A stretch of DNA of 32,800 nucleotides from Bacteriovoracaceae bacterium. GTDB lineage: Bacteria > Bdellovibrionota > Bacteriovoracia > Bacteriovoracales > Bacteriovoracaceae. Positions 1-8,236 of this stretch are shown piece by piece (the first letter of the stretch is position 1; each line of letters opens with the position of its first letter). Where the stretch lies: NCBI GenBank assembly GCA_028101965.1, contig JAOHMI010000024.1, forward strand, positions 1 through 32,800, written 5' to 3'. A program made the translations under genes and the position numbers. The notes under the pieces were generated by a model. The model ran no database searches. It saw only the letters and a list, made by a program, of their open reading frames with translations, and had not been told where the DNA came from.

Positions 1-406
1 TGCCCTTATAATTGATAAAAAAGATATAGCTAATATTGAACCAGTAAATGCTAGTCAAAAAAATGAAGAAGTTTCTTCATCTGAATTTTATGAGGGTGAA
101 TTAAATGATTTAGCAGAAACGGCTCCAAATAATAGTCAAAATGATAATATAAACTTCGAACAAAATAATGATGATGAAAATTATGAGTATGGCTGGTCTT
201 ACGACTCAAATCTAGATCAAACTGCTGATGGTCAAAAGTTAGATACTGAGACTGAAGAAAAAAAAGGTATCGAAGCTTATTACGATGAAGATGAAGAATA
301 TGCTAAAGAGTCCTATAATCGCTTTCAAAAAAGTGAACCTAAAAAGGAAGAATCTCCTGAAAAAAAGAAGGAAGAAGGATTAAGTTTTTCTGAAGATGAT
401 GAATAA
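1..406 (+). CDS. C-terminal part of an acidic, low-complexity protein (5' end outside window)
   Basis: An open frame runs from the window edge (first full codon at base 2) to TAA at 404-406, giving 134 residues. It is rich in Asn, Asp, Glu, Lys and Ser, with acidic runs and a charged end (SPEKKKEEG then SFSEDDE). No enzymatic motif, membrane segment or repeat is visible, so this looks like a disordered tail whose folded part lies upstream. The last codons overlap the next gene: that ATG (396 or 399) lies inside this frame, so the two are probably co-transcribed and translationally coupled. I do not recognise the family. Confidence 0.75.
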   Translation, partial: ALIIDKKDIANIEPVNASQKNEEVSSSEFYEGELNDLAETAPNNSQNDNINFEQNNDDENYEYGWSYDSNLDQTADGQKLDTETEEKKGIEAYYDEDEEYAKESYNRFQKSEPKKEESPEKKKEEGLSFSEDDE

Positions 407-659
407 ACTCGAATTATTTATAACTCAAACTTGTCCATTTTGTCTGAGGGTGCTCGATGTGGTTGCCCAAGAATACCCTCAGAATACGATTGCCATTGTC
501 GATCTAAACGAAGAGCCTGAAAAAGCAAAGTTACATTATCAAACCACAGGAAGATACACAGTTCCTTGCTTATATATCGATGGAAACCCTCTCTTCGAGT
601 CAATGGATATAATTGGCTATTTAATTAAAAATAAAAATAATATATTAAATCAAGACTAG
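396..659 (+). CDS. Glutaredoxin-fold thiol oxidoreductase
   Basis: An 87-residue protein with a complete thioredoxin/glutaredoxin core. A first beta strand (KLELFIT) leads into the dithiol active site CPFC at residues 13-16. The cis-proline loop TVPCLYIDG (Pro57) and the C-terminal GNPLFES..IIGYL helix, typical of glutathione-binding glutaredoxins, follow. Glutaredoxins of this type reduce protein disulfides or glutathione mixed disulfides in the cytoplasm; the physiological partner cannot be read here. Both active-site cysteines are present, so it should be a dithiol enzyme. Two ATGs in frame (396 and 399) overlap the end of the upstream gene, and neither has a convincing Shine-Dalgarno site at normal spacing, which suggests coupled translation. 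The glutathione S-transferase N-terminal domain is a related fold, but no GST helical domain is present. Confidence 0.88.
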   Translation: MMNKLELFITQTCPFCLRVLDVVAQEYPQNTIAIVDLNEEPEKAKLHYQTTGRYTVPCLYIDGNPLFESMDIIGYLIKNKNNILNQD

Positions 660-696
660 CGGTTAATCATAATCTTATTTTAAAGGCTTTTACATA

Positions 697-2007
697 ATGG
701 AAATCAGAGACCCACTCCACGGTCAAATTGTCCTGGATCAGAACTATATCAATGTTATTGAGAACCCTTACTTCCAGAGACTAAGGAATATTAAACAACT
801 TGGATTTTGCCAATTTATATTTCCAGGAGCAACACACACTCGCTTTCTACATTCAATTGGCGTAATGAACATTTCAGAGAGAATATTCGATAAAATTTTT
901 GATCTAGAGAGTAATAAAAATAATCAAGACTTTATAAAGTTAAAACACACATTGAAATTAGCTTGTTTACTTCATGATATTGGACACGCACCTCTTTCTC
1001 ATTCGACAGAAATGGTTATGCCACCTGTTTCAAAATTAAATTTACCAAATTTCTATATCGACTCAAAGCAACTACAAGCGACTCACGAAGATTACACGAT
1101 AAAGACTATAATCGATAGCTCCATGACGGAAGACCTATCTCCCTTTTTCAATAAATATGGAGTTCCCCCCACAAGAGTTGCTGATGTGATTTTAGGCAGA
1201 ACAAATGATGATAATTACTTCACTATTAATGGAATAAATTATTTCCCAATTCTCAATCAACTGGTCTCTTCAGAACTTGATTGTGATCGCATGGATTATT
1301 TATTAAGAGATAGCTATTTTTGCGGAGTCTCTTATGGTCAATATGATATTGACTGGTTAATGGATAATTTAAAAATTTGCGAAGAGAATCAATATGCATA
1401 TCTAGGTGTGAATCAAAGAAGCATTTCGACCTTTGATGATTTTCTACTTTCGCGTTTTCATATGTTCATTATGGTTTACTTCCACTATAAAGCAGTATGT
1501 TTAGAGCAAATGCTTTTTAAAGGTTTAAAATCAGAACCAGATCTTTATGAAATACCAGCGAATATTGAAGAATATATTTATCATGACGATAATTTTCTTT
1601 TACAAAAATTAACGAAAAGTAGAGGAAAATGGATTAAAAGATTAATGTCTATGGATATACCAGTAAAAGCATTCGAAGTATTTGGTAATAATTCAAATGA
1701 AATAAATTTTTTAGAGCAATTAAAAGAATACTTATCTCATAGTGATATTGATTATATTTACTGTTCTTCCGCTGGCCGCTTATCAAAATACTATGATCTT
1801 GAGTCAAAAGAAAAAACTTCTTTTCCAATTAAAGCTTTTACTGAGCACAAGATTTTTACTGGTCTAAATCACTCTCAGAATATCGATAAAGCAACTGATT
1901 TATACAACAAATACAGTCAGACACATCAAGTCCATCGAATTCACTTCGATTACGACCAGCTAGATAATCAAGCTAAAAATGATATACTAAACATAATGAA
2001 ACTTTAA
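697..2007 (+). CDS. HD-domain phosphohydrolase (SAMHD1/dGTPase-like, COG1078 type)
   Basis: A 436-residue HD-superfamily protein. It opens with RDPLHGQI, the usual start of the COG1078 family. The metal-binding set is visible: HTRFLHS (His52), LLHDIGHAPLSH (His93-Asp94) and LDCDRMDYLLRD (Asp195). This is the same arrangement as in SAMHD1 and bacterial dNTP triphosphohydrolases, so the likely reaction is metal-dependent hydrolysis of a nucleotide triphosphate or phosphate ester in the cytoplasm. The exact substrate cannot be read from sequence, and a dNTPase role is inference. The C-terminal half is helical without further motifs. It lies 37 bases after the glutaredoxin gene with a weak AAAGG upstream of the ATG. 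Confidence 0.88.
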   Translation: MEIRDPLHGQIVLDQNYINVIENPYFQRLRNIKQLGFCQFIFPGATHTRFLHSIGVMNISERIFDKIFDLESNKNNQDFIKLKHTLKLACLLHDIGHAPLSHSTEMVMPPVSKLNLPNFYIDSKQLQATHEDYTIKTIIDSSMTEDLSPFFNKYGVPPTRVADVILGRTNDDNYFTINGINYFPILNQLVSSELDCDRMDYLLRDSYFCGVSYGQYDIDWLMDNLKICEENQYAYLGVNQRSISTFDDFLLSRFHMFIMVYFHYKAVCLEQMLFKGLKSEPDLYEIPANIEEYIYHDDNFLLQKLTKSRGKWIKRLMSMDIPVKAFEVFGNNSNEINFLEQLKEYLSHSDIDYIYCSSAGRLSKYYDLESKEKTSFPIKAFTEHKIFTGLNHSQNIDKATDLYNKYSQTHQVHRIHFDYDQLDNQAKNDILNIMKL

Positions 2008-2035
2008 TTGCACCAATATTGATGGCATTATTAGC

Positions 2036-2710
2036 ATGGTTAAAATTATACTATATATATCCATTCTTCTTCTTTATATAATATTGGCCAAAGGTTTTTC
2101 TCCTAATCAATTTGGAGTCAAATACGTTAATAATTTGAATGATATTTCAAATTTGATTGAGAAAGCGCCCGCTTCCATGTATCTCATTGACCAGCATTCA
2201 ATTGGAACATTTGTAAAAACTTATTATCAAAAGTATAGAATTGTTTATGGTGATCAAACTTATCGAGATCTTATAGTTAGGGTTTCAAGTGATTTCTCTC
2301 AAAAATCGAACCGCTATATTGGAATGTCTTTAGTTAATATCGAAAATGATGAAGATCCGCCAATTTTAACCCCCCTTCCTCCAGGAAGTATTTTCCTGAA
2401 TAATACTAAATATGGAAGATGGATTTATGAGAAGAAAAAAGAGGACTTTAAATGGAAGTTTTATTCTCAATATCGATTGCTTCCTAAATTATTTGGCTGG
2501 GACTACTTCACCCCGAATAAGCAGTTTCTGAATAAACTTAATGAGCATATTAAAAATAAAAGAGCCTATTGGGGAAATAATAATGAGTTTGGTCCAAATG
2601 GAAAGGTTACGAATGACAATTTCCCCGATTATTTTAAGAGAAATTCTATTGAAGAGATAAATATTCAGTCTTATTTCGACGAGGTACTTAAACTCAATTA
2701 TAATCTCTAA
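2036..2710 (+). CDS. Exported or membrane-anchored protein of unknown function
   Basis: A 224-residue protein starting with a hydrophobic stretch (residues 4-18) followed by AKGFS, which could be a signal peptide or an uncleaved anchor. The rest is soluble and rich in aromatics. A stretch around PPGSIFLN, GRWIYE, WKFYSQYRLLPKLFGW and RAYWGNNNEFGPNG looks like a conserved globular domain, but I cannot name a family. It lies 13 bases upstream of a DUF350-like membrane protein on the same strand, so the two may act together. The start ATG has only a weak ribosome site. Confidence 0.7.
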   Translation: MVKIILYISILLLYIILAKGFSPNQFGVKYVNNLNDISNLIEKAPASMYLIDQHSIGTFVKTYYQKYRIVYGDQTYRDLIVRVSSDFSQKSNRYIGMSLVNIENDEDPPILTPLPPGSIFLNNTKYGRWIYEKKKEDFKWKFYSQYRLLPKLFGWDYFTPNKQFLNKLNEHIKNKRAYWGNNNEFGPNGKVTNDNFPDYFKRNSIEEINIQSYFDEVLKLNYNL

Positions 2711-2723
2711 AAGGATTTAAGTT

Positions 2724-3656
2724 TTGAATGAAATTATAGATAAACTAGTTATTAGATTGTTATTTATACTATTCATAAGTTGTATTCTTTTTCTTTATCG
2801 ATATGCTCATCTATTGCTCTACCCCTCATCAAAAAAGCAAATGACAAAAAACTTTTATGTCAGTGAAAATGAGTCTGATACTTTGCATTTTTTTGGAAGA
2901 ATAATTGGATTAACTTTAATACTTTCTCAAATGCAGTTTAATGAATTTCAATCACTATGGATCAATCTCTTAAATTTTCTCACTTGGAGTACTGCCAGTA
3001 TCATTATTTACCTGTTATCAATTTACTTAATTGAAAGTATAATTCTTTCTAATTTTGTTTATGACGATGAAATTATAAAAAGAAAAAACATGTCTTATTC
3101 TGTAGTTTGCTTTGCAAATTCTTTATCCATCGCATTTTTATTAAAAAATCTTGTTCAAAACTCTGAAAAGAGTTTAGTCATACTCACAATTTTATGGCTC
3201 TATTCTCTCGTTCTGCTAGGATTAGGCACAAAGTTATTTAAATTCGTCTCTAAACTTCCTTTTAATAAACTAATGATCCAAAAAAACCTTTCTTTATCTT
3301 TTAGCTATTTAGGCTATATTCTAGGCATAACTCTAATTTTAATTACGAGTTTTGACCAAGATCACTCCGATTTAGTCAGCTATTGTGTTCAAGTTTTATT
3401 AAAAGCTCTTTTAGGCTGCCTTATCTTTCCAATTGTGCAATTTATGATAAAAAGAGTATTTAAGCTTTTTGTTGAAGATTATTCAGAAGAAAAAGAATAT
3501 AAAACTAAAAAAACTTCTCATGCAACGAAACTACAAAATGATTCATTTACTTTTGGCCAAGGGATTTATGAAGGAAGTACATATATGGCAACTTCTTTGC
3601 TAACCTCAATAATTATTGGACAAATTTACTTCGGAAGTATTTACCCGTTCTTCTAG
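2724..3656 (+). CDS. Polytopic membrane protein, probable duplicated DUF350-like
   Basis: A 310-residue inner-membrane protein with about eight hydrophobic segments. It starts at TTG (2724-2726), supported by AAAGGA at 2710-2715 with 8 bases spacing; no ATG is available until beyond the first membrane helix. The protein appears to be two copies of a four-helix unit: FFGRIIGLTLILS in the first half matches YLGYILGITLILI in the second. A charged loop followed by a helix (YDDEIIKRKNMSYSVVCFANS) and the ending GIYEGSTYMATSLLTSIII resemble DUF350/UPF0719 proteins. Function is unknown in that family. It is probably co-transcribed with the gene before it. The DUF350 assignment is by recall of the pattern and is tentative. 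Confidence 0.7.
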   Translation: MNEIIDKLVIRLLFILFISCILFLYRYAHLLLYPSSKKQMTKNFYVSENESDTLHFFGRIIGLTLILSQMQFNEFQSLWINLLNFLTWSTASIIIYLLSIYLIESIILSNFVYDDEIIKRKNMSYSVVCFANSLSIAFLLKNLVQNSEKSLVILTILWLYSLVLLGLGTKLFKFVSKLPFNKLMIQKNLSLSFSYLGYILGITLILITSFDQDHSDLVSYCVQVLLKALLGCLIFPIVQFMIKRVFKLFVEDYSEEKEYKTKKTSHATKLQNDSFTFGQGIYEGSTYMATSLLTSIIIGQIYFGSIYPFF

Positions 3657-3682
3657 ATCAATGCTTTCATTTATTAAAATTA

Positions 3683-3716
3683 TATAAACGGCCAAAGATC
3701 ACAATTTATAAACGGC
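3683..3716. repeat. Pair of 10-bp direct repeats TATAAACGGC
   Basis: TATAAACGGC occurs at 3683-3692 and again at 3707-3716, a 24-bp period, in the 150-bp gap ahead of the rhodanese-like gene at 3807. The spacing of just over two helical turns would suit a tandem regulator site, but no promoter can be placed with confidence. No terminator is visible after the membrane-protein gene. Confidence 0.4.
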
Positions 3717-3806
3717 GATTTAGTTCAATACTAATTTGTTTTTTATCTACTCTTTAGCTGTTTAATATTTCTTTTATTAATGGAAAAACCATGGAGATGA
3801 TTACAT

Positions 3807-4304
3807 ATGGATAACTCACTTCAAATTAAACTGCAAAGTAACATCTTCTATCGAATTAATATTCTAGAGCAGACAATTCAAACTCTAGAAACAAAAATCT
3901 CTCGGCTTGATCGCAATCTCAAACATAACGTTTTTAAAATGAAATCTAATTTAATCAATTTTATGCAAACAGATAGTTTAAATATTGAATCGATATTTAA
4001 AGAATATAATTATATTGATCTTGCACCAAACACATTTCATAATATAACAAAATCGGAGCATCCTTTTTTAATACTCGATGTAAGTAAAGAGAGCTCAGAA
4101 AAAGCAGAACAATTCAAAAACCAAAACTATTACCATATTCCATTTGATCAAATTAAGGATAAGCACGGCTTACTTCCTTCGAAGATATATCCAACAATTA
4201 TCATTTCTCAAGATGGTACAAAATCAATTTTGGCATGTGAGGAACTGTATAAATTAGGATTTTATGCTATTTTTAATGTTAGCGGTGGGTATAATTTTAT
4301 CTAA
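3807..4304 (+). CDS. Coiled-coil plus rhodanese-fold protein lacking the catalytic cysteine
   Basis: A 165-residue cytoplasmic protein. Residues 1-50 form a probable coiled coil (hydrophobic heptads through LEQTIQTLETKISRLDRNL). Residues about 64-165 follow the rhodanese-like pattern: the strand FLILDVS (normally LLDVR), then HIPFDQI, then the active-site loop IIISQDGTKS at 131-140, ending with FNVSGGYNFI (normally NVxGG). In active rhodaneses the loop is C-R/Q-x-G-x-R-S; here position 134 is Ser instead of Cys. Sulfur transfer is therefore unlikely, and a binding or scaffolding role is more plausible. The start ATG follows GGAG with 10 bases spacing. The 3' end overlaps the convergent marR-like gene by 4 bases. 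Confidence 0.72.
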   Translation: MDNSLQIKLQSNIFYRINILEQTIQTLETKISRLDRNLKHNVFKMKSNLINFMQTDSLNIESIFKEYNYIDLAPNTFHNITKSEHPFLILDVSKESSEKAEQFKNQNYYHIPFDQIKDKHGLLPSKIYPTIIISQDGTKSILACEELYKLGFYAIFNVSGGYNFI

Positions 4305-4747
4305 TGAGACTCTAATGCTTTAAGCCCACGTTCAAAAAATATATCTAAAGATTTTTCTAACTTCTCTAACTCAATTGAACCAATCTGATTATAAACGAGT
4401 TTTGTCATCTCATTAATGCACTCCATCAATGAATGCCTAAATTTCTCTCCATAAGGACTAAGGCTAATCGCAGTGCCTCTCTTATCCTCATTATTTCCTT
4501 TGCGGACAATATAGCCTCTTTTTTGCAATTCATTTAAGTGGCTAGTCATAGTCTGTTTCTTAAGATTGCATTCACTTCCAATATCTTTTATCAAAGGAGC
4601 GTTGTGTTCCGAGAGAAAAATCAAAATCTCTAAAAAAGACGGCCTAAGATCAGTAAATCCTTTCTCTTCTAAAAGTTTAATAAGATGCAAAGAATAAACC
4701 TTATGGTTTTTTTTTAGCCTATGAGCAATTTGGTCAATTCGTACCAT
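4301..4747 (-). CDS. MarR-family transcriptional regulator
   Basis: A 148-residue dimeric winged-helix regulator. The helix-turn-helix runs around residues 45-85 (PLIKDIGSECNLKKQTMTSHLNELQKRG pattern), followed by the wing signature NNEDKRGTAISLSPYG, equivalent to the MarR DxRxxxxxLTxxG motif. Flanking N- and C-terminal helices would form the dimer interface. It probably represses genes from palindromic sites and may respond to a small ligand; neither target nor ligand is visible. The gene lies 19 bases downstream of a small exported protein gene on the same strand, so it is probably in the same transcript. No Shine-Dalgarno is evident before the ATG. Confidence 0.88.
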   Translation of the reverse strand: MVRIDQIAHRLKKNHKVYSLHLIKLLEEKGFTDLRPSFLEILIFLSEHNAPLIKDIGSECNLKKQTMTSHLNELQKRGYIVRKGNNEDKRGTAISLSPYGEKFRHSLMECINEMTKLVYNQIGSIELEKLEKSLDIFFERGLKALESH

Positions 4748-4766
4748 AATAATACTTATATTTCAT

Positions 4767-5063
4767 TTACCCCTCATTGTCATCTAATTTTAGATAACCC
4801 TTCTTTTCTTTCTTCAAGGCCTTTTTCAATTCATATGATAATTTTATACTAGCAGAGGATTTATGCGAAACTGAATCTTGGACCTCCCTATTTAGTTCGG
4901 TCAAACCATATTCCCACATATGTAATCGAACAGTTTTTGCAAGAGGGTCATTGATTTTAGAAGGCTTTGCACTAGCAGTGGGTAAGCTGAAAATACAAAT
5001 TAATAAACAAATTAATGTAGAAATTTTTGACAGTTTGTAGAGAATTGTAGAATTAAATGACAT
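4767..5063 (-). CDS. Small exported protein of unknown function
   Basis: A 98-residue protein with a clear type I signal peptide: a basic start, a hydrophobic core at residues 16-27 and a cleavage site ASA|K after residue 32. The mature part (about 66 residues) is charged and helical, with Lys-rich KKALKKEKKG near the end and no cysteine, so it is neither a lipoprotein nor disulfide-linked. I do not recognise the family. The ATG is preceded by GAGGA at close spacing, and a possible promoter lies at 5077-5104. It precedes the MarR gene, so it could be part of the same regulatory unit. Confidence 0.7.
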   Translation of the reverse strand: MSFNSTILYKLSKISTLICLLICIFSLPTASAKPSKINDPLAKTVRLHMWEYGLTELNREVQDSVSHKSSASIKLSYELKKALKKEKKGYLKLDDNEG

Positions 5064-5076
5064 TTTTTTCCTCGCT

Positions 5077-5104
5077 ATTATTTATTTGCTTAATTTTTGT
5101 GCAA
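5077..5104 (-). promoter_or_regulatory. Candidate sigma-70-type promoter for the 98-residue exported protein
   Basis: On the minus strand, TTGCAC (complement of 5099-5104) is followed after 16 bases by AATAAT (complement of 5077-5082). TTGCAC recurs 19 bases upstream (complement of 5118-5123), which may be chance or part of an operator. In DNA this AT-rich the call is suggestive only. Confidence 0.35.
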
Positions 5105-5142
5105 CATAAATATATAAGTGCAATTACTTTGCCATAAACAAA

Positions 5143-6252
5143 TTAAAATAAATTTCGCGAATTACTGATAGAGGTAGCAATACCTATAACAAGGCAATAG
5201 GTAATTATGCTTGATCCCCCAAATGACATAAAAGGAAGGGGAAGACCCACAATTGGTAAAAGGCCCATAACCATACACATATTTATAAATATGTGCCAAA
5301 AGAAAATAGACATTAATCCAATAACCACCACTGAATCAAAGAACTTCAAAACTGAACCACTTAGCCATATGAATCGAGAAAGCAGGATCACATAGAGACT
5401 TATTAATACAACAGAACCAAAAAAGCCATGTTCTTCATTAAAAATAGAAAAAACAAAATCAGTATGGTTTTCAGGTAAAAATTGTAAAGAAGCTTGGGAA
5501 GACTTCTTAAATCCTTTGCCTAAGAAACGGCCAGAGCCAATGGCGATTTGAGATTGTATGGCGTTATACCCACTACCTCGAGCATCTTCTTGCGGATTTA
5601 AAAAAGTAGAAATTCTTCTTTTCTGATAATCTTTAAGCCCAAAAGTATACATTACAGAACCAGCTAAGAGAGCAATTACCGACAATATTAAAATCGCCCG
5701 ATAAGATATTCTCTTATAAAAAGTAATGATTGAAAAAATTAAGATTAATAAAAGTCCAGTCCCTAAATCAGGCTGGATCACAATCAAAATTGTTGGAATC
5801 AAAGTGAGTATTCCTGGAATAATGAGATCTTTAATCTCCATAATTTTTTCAGGATTATTTCTGGAGTAATAGCGAGCGAGGGCCATAACCAATGATAGCT
5901 TCATGAGTTCTGAAGGTTGAAAACGGATAGGTCCAAAAACTAGCCATCTTTGGGCCCCCATTCCTTTTTGGCCGAGGACTAATACCAGCATTAAGAGTAA
6001 AATATTAAAAATATAAAAAATATAACTAAAGCGAAACATAGTTTTAGAATCAATAAAAGAAATACCGAAAGCTAGTCCGCATCCGACACTAAATCTTAAT
6101 ATTTGATCCAAATAGAGGTTTTGAAAGGCAACAGAAGGATTCGTATGTGTAGCTGAATAAAGATTTAAAACCCCAATTATAAAAATGGCTAAGGCTCCTC
6201 CAAAGAAGCTAAAGTCATACTTTTTTAAAAATGCTAGAATTTCTGTTCTCAA
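5143..6252 (-). CDS. rodA: Rod-shape peptidoglycan glycosyltransferase RodA (SEDS family)
   Basis: A 369-residue protein with about ten membrane helices and the full set of SEDS landmarks: QRWLVFGPIRFQPSE (101-115), QPDLGTG (160-166), LPENHTDFVFSIFNEEHG with the catalytic-site Asp265, and the C-terminal VGLPLPFMSFGGSS. RodA polymerises glycan strands from lipid II for lateral wall growth, partnered with PBP2, whose gene lies directly upstream. The start is TTG at 6250-6252: an in-frame stop lies immediately before it, and AAAGG sits 6 bases upstream. It is the last gene of the mreC-mreD-mrdA-rodA operon, 19 bases after mrdA. Confidence 0.95.
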   Translation of the reverse strand: MRTEILAFLKKYDFSFFGGALAIFIIGVLNLYSATHTNPSVAFQNLYLDQILRFSVGCGLAFGISFIDSKTMFRFSYIFYIFNILLLMLVLVLGQKGMGAQRWLVFGPIRFQPSELMKLSLVMALARYYSRNNPEKIMEIKDLIIPGILTLIPTILIVIQPDLGTGLLLILIFSIITFYKRISYRAILILSVIALLAGSVMYTFGLKDYQKRRISTFLNPQEDARGSGYNAIQSQIAIGSGRFLGKGFKKSSQASLQFLPENHTDFVFSIFNEEHGFFGSVVLISLYVILLSRFIWLSGSVLKFFDSVVVIGLMSIFFWHIFINMCMVMGLLPIVGLPLPFMSFGGSSIITYCLVIGIATSISNSRNLF

Positions 6253-6271
6253 TTATAACCTTTAATTAAAC

Positions 6272-8236
6272 CTATTCCACAGTAGCTGGATTAGCACTTT
6301 CCTCTTTCTTTTTCTGTCTACTTTTATAGATAATCGCCAATTGCTTTTTTTCTTTTTCTTTATTTTTCTCATAAGCATCTGGTAAATATTTTTGCATATA
6401 TTTAGTAATTACTTTCTCCGCAATTGGAGCGGCTGCACTTGAGCCCCCACAGCCGTGCTCCACTAAAACTGCGACAGAAATCTTAGGGTTATCATACGGT
6501 GCGAAGGCGACAAAGACCCCATGATGTCTATGTTCATAGGGAAGATTAATACATTTTGTATAAAGTTTATCGGCATTAGCTCTAATGACTTGGCTAGTAC
6601 CTGTCTTACCTGCCATTTGATTTCCAAGACCCCGGCGCCAAAAAGCTGTTCCTGTTGGATGGTTGGCAACTTTATATAACCCCTCTCTAATCGATTTCCA
6701 AGTTTTTGAATTAAGATCAATTTTATTGATAACTTTAGGCTCAAATGATTTAATCTCTTCACCGCGAAAGTTAGTAATTTTCTCCACAACATAAGGTCTA
6801 AATAACGTTCCTTCATTCGCCAGAGCAGCATAAGCATTCGCTAACTGAAGCACTGTTACTAAAACAAAGGATTGTCCAATTGAGCAAGAAAGAGTTTCTC
6901 CAAGCTGCCAGGGAACACCAAATCTCTTTTGCTTCCATAGTTTGGTAGGAATTAAACCTGATGCTTCTCTAGGAAGTGGAATACCTGTTCGTTTTCCAAA
7001 CCCAAAGCTTTGAGAATATTTAGCCAACACATCAATGTCCATCTCAGAGGCCACTTTATAAAAAAAGATATTACAACTTTGGGTCAAAGCATTCACAATA
7101 TTTACTTTTTCTGTCCCATATCTTTTCCAGCTATGATAGGTCCTAGAACCCAACTTAAAGGTTCCGTGACAACGTAAATGAGAATTGTGATCAATTATAT
7201 TTTCCTCTAATGCTGTTATTCCAGTAAATGGTTTAAAGACTGATCCTGGAGAGAAATGATCTTGAATCGTACGATCTCTCATTGGATTTTCTGGATTATT
7301 TCTTAAATTATTCCAATACTCAGAACTTAATCCTCTGGAAAATTGTGAAGGGTCAAAAGCAGGAGTTGAAACCATTGAGAGAATTTTACCAGTCTCAACT
7401 TCCATCGCGACGACTCCACCTGTTTTTTCCTTTAGAGCTTCATATGCGGCTTTTTGCAAGTCCCGATCAATCGTTAAAAATATATTATTCCCAGGAACTG
7501 CTGGCAGGTCTTCTATCCCTTTAAAGAGGTTATCAGTATTAATGTATTTCTTTTTCCTACCTAAAGCATCTACTTCCACAAAACTATATCCATTAACGCC
7601 TCTTAAGTAATGATCGAACTCTTGCTCTATCCCTGCCTGACCAATGAAATCTCCCAGGCGATAAGTAACATTATGCTTGTTCTTAATTTTTGGTAATTGC
7701 TGTGAGGAGATTTCAGATATATACCCAAATAAATGAGCTCCGACTTCTTGATCTTTATATTCTCTACTAATAAAAGTTTCAACAGAAATACCTGGTAAAA
7801 AATCATTTTCAGTTTCAATTTTGGCCAATTCTTTTAGGCTAATATTCTTCTTAATTATAATTGGTCGATATTTTGCTTGTCCTAAGTTTTTCGCTAGAAC
7901 TGCTTTTATATCCTTAACTTCCACTTTTAGAATTGAAGACAATCGATTCATCGTCTCTTTTTTATTCTTAAAATATTGAGGGATTAAAACCGCATCAAAC
8001 CGAGGTACATTATCAACTAAAAGCTCTTTTCCTCGACCAAAAATTTGTCCTCGGGGTGCCCATAGAACTTCTTTTCTTAATCTATTTTTAATCGAGTAAG
8101 CATGATAAATTTCTCCTTGGTATATTTGAAGATACCAAAGGCGAAGAATAATAATAAAAAAAGAAATGATAACGATTGTATTAATCTTTAAGCTTCGTTC
8201 TTTATGAATTTTGATCAGATCCTCTTCACCAAACAT
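6272..8236 (-). CDS. mrdA: Peptidoglycan transpeptidase PBP2 (elongation-specific)
   Basis: A 654-residue class B penicillin-binding protein. One membrane helix is at residues 18-35. The pedestal domain contains PRGQIFGRG (61-69) and GQAGIEQEFDHYLRG. The transpeptidase domain has its three motifs: SVFK (Ser332, Lys335), SCN (387-389) and KTGTS (544-548). The enzyme crosslinks peptide stems during cell elongation in complex with RodA and MreC. The C terminus is a Lys/Glu-rich tail of about 30 residues. The ATG lies inside the end of mreD (11-base overlap), indicating coupled translation. Length and motif spacing are normal for the family. Confidence 0.96.
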   Translation of the reverse strand: MFGEEDLIKIHKERSLKINTIVIISFFIIILRLWYLQIYQGEIYHAYSIKNRLRKEVLWAPRGQIFGRGKELLVDNVPRFDAVLIPQYFKNKKETMNRLSSILKVEVKDIKAVLAKNLGQAKYRPIIIKKNISLKELAKIETENDFLPGISVETFISREYKDQEVGAHLFGYISEISSQQLPKIKNKHNVTYRLGDFIGQAGIEQEFDHYLRGVNGYSFVEVDALGRKKKYINTDNLFKGIEDLPAVPGNNIFLTIDRDLQKAAYEALKEKTGGVVAMEVETGKILSMVSTPAFDPSQFSRGLSSEYWNNLRNNPENPMRDRTIQDHFSPGSVFKPFTGITALEENIIDHNSHLRCHGTFKLGSRTYHSWKRYGTEKVNIVNALTQSCNIFFYKVASEMDIDVLAKYSQSFGFGKRTGIPLPREASGLIPTKLWKQKRFGVPWQLGETLSCSIGQSFVLVTVLQLANAYAALANEGTLFRPYVVEKITNFRGEEIKSFEPKVINKIDLNSKTWKSIREGLYKVANHPTGTAFWRRGLGNQMAGKTGTSQVIRANADKLYTKCINLPYEHRHHGVFVAFAPYDNPKISVAVLVEHGCGGSSAAAPIAEKVITKYMQKYLPDAYEKNKEKEKKQLAIIYKSRQKKKEESANPATVE

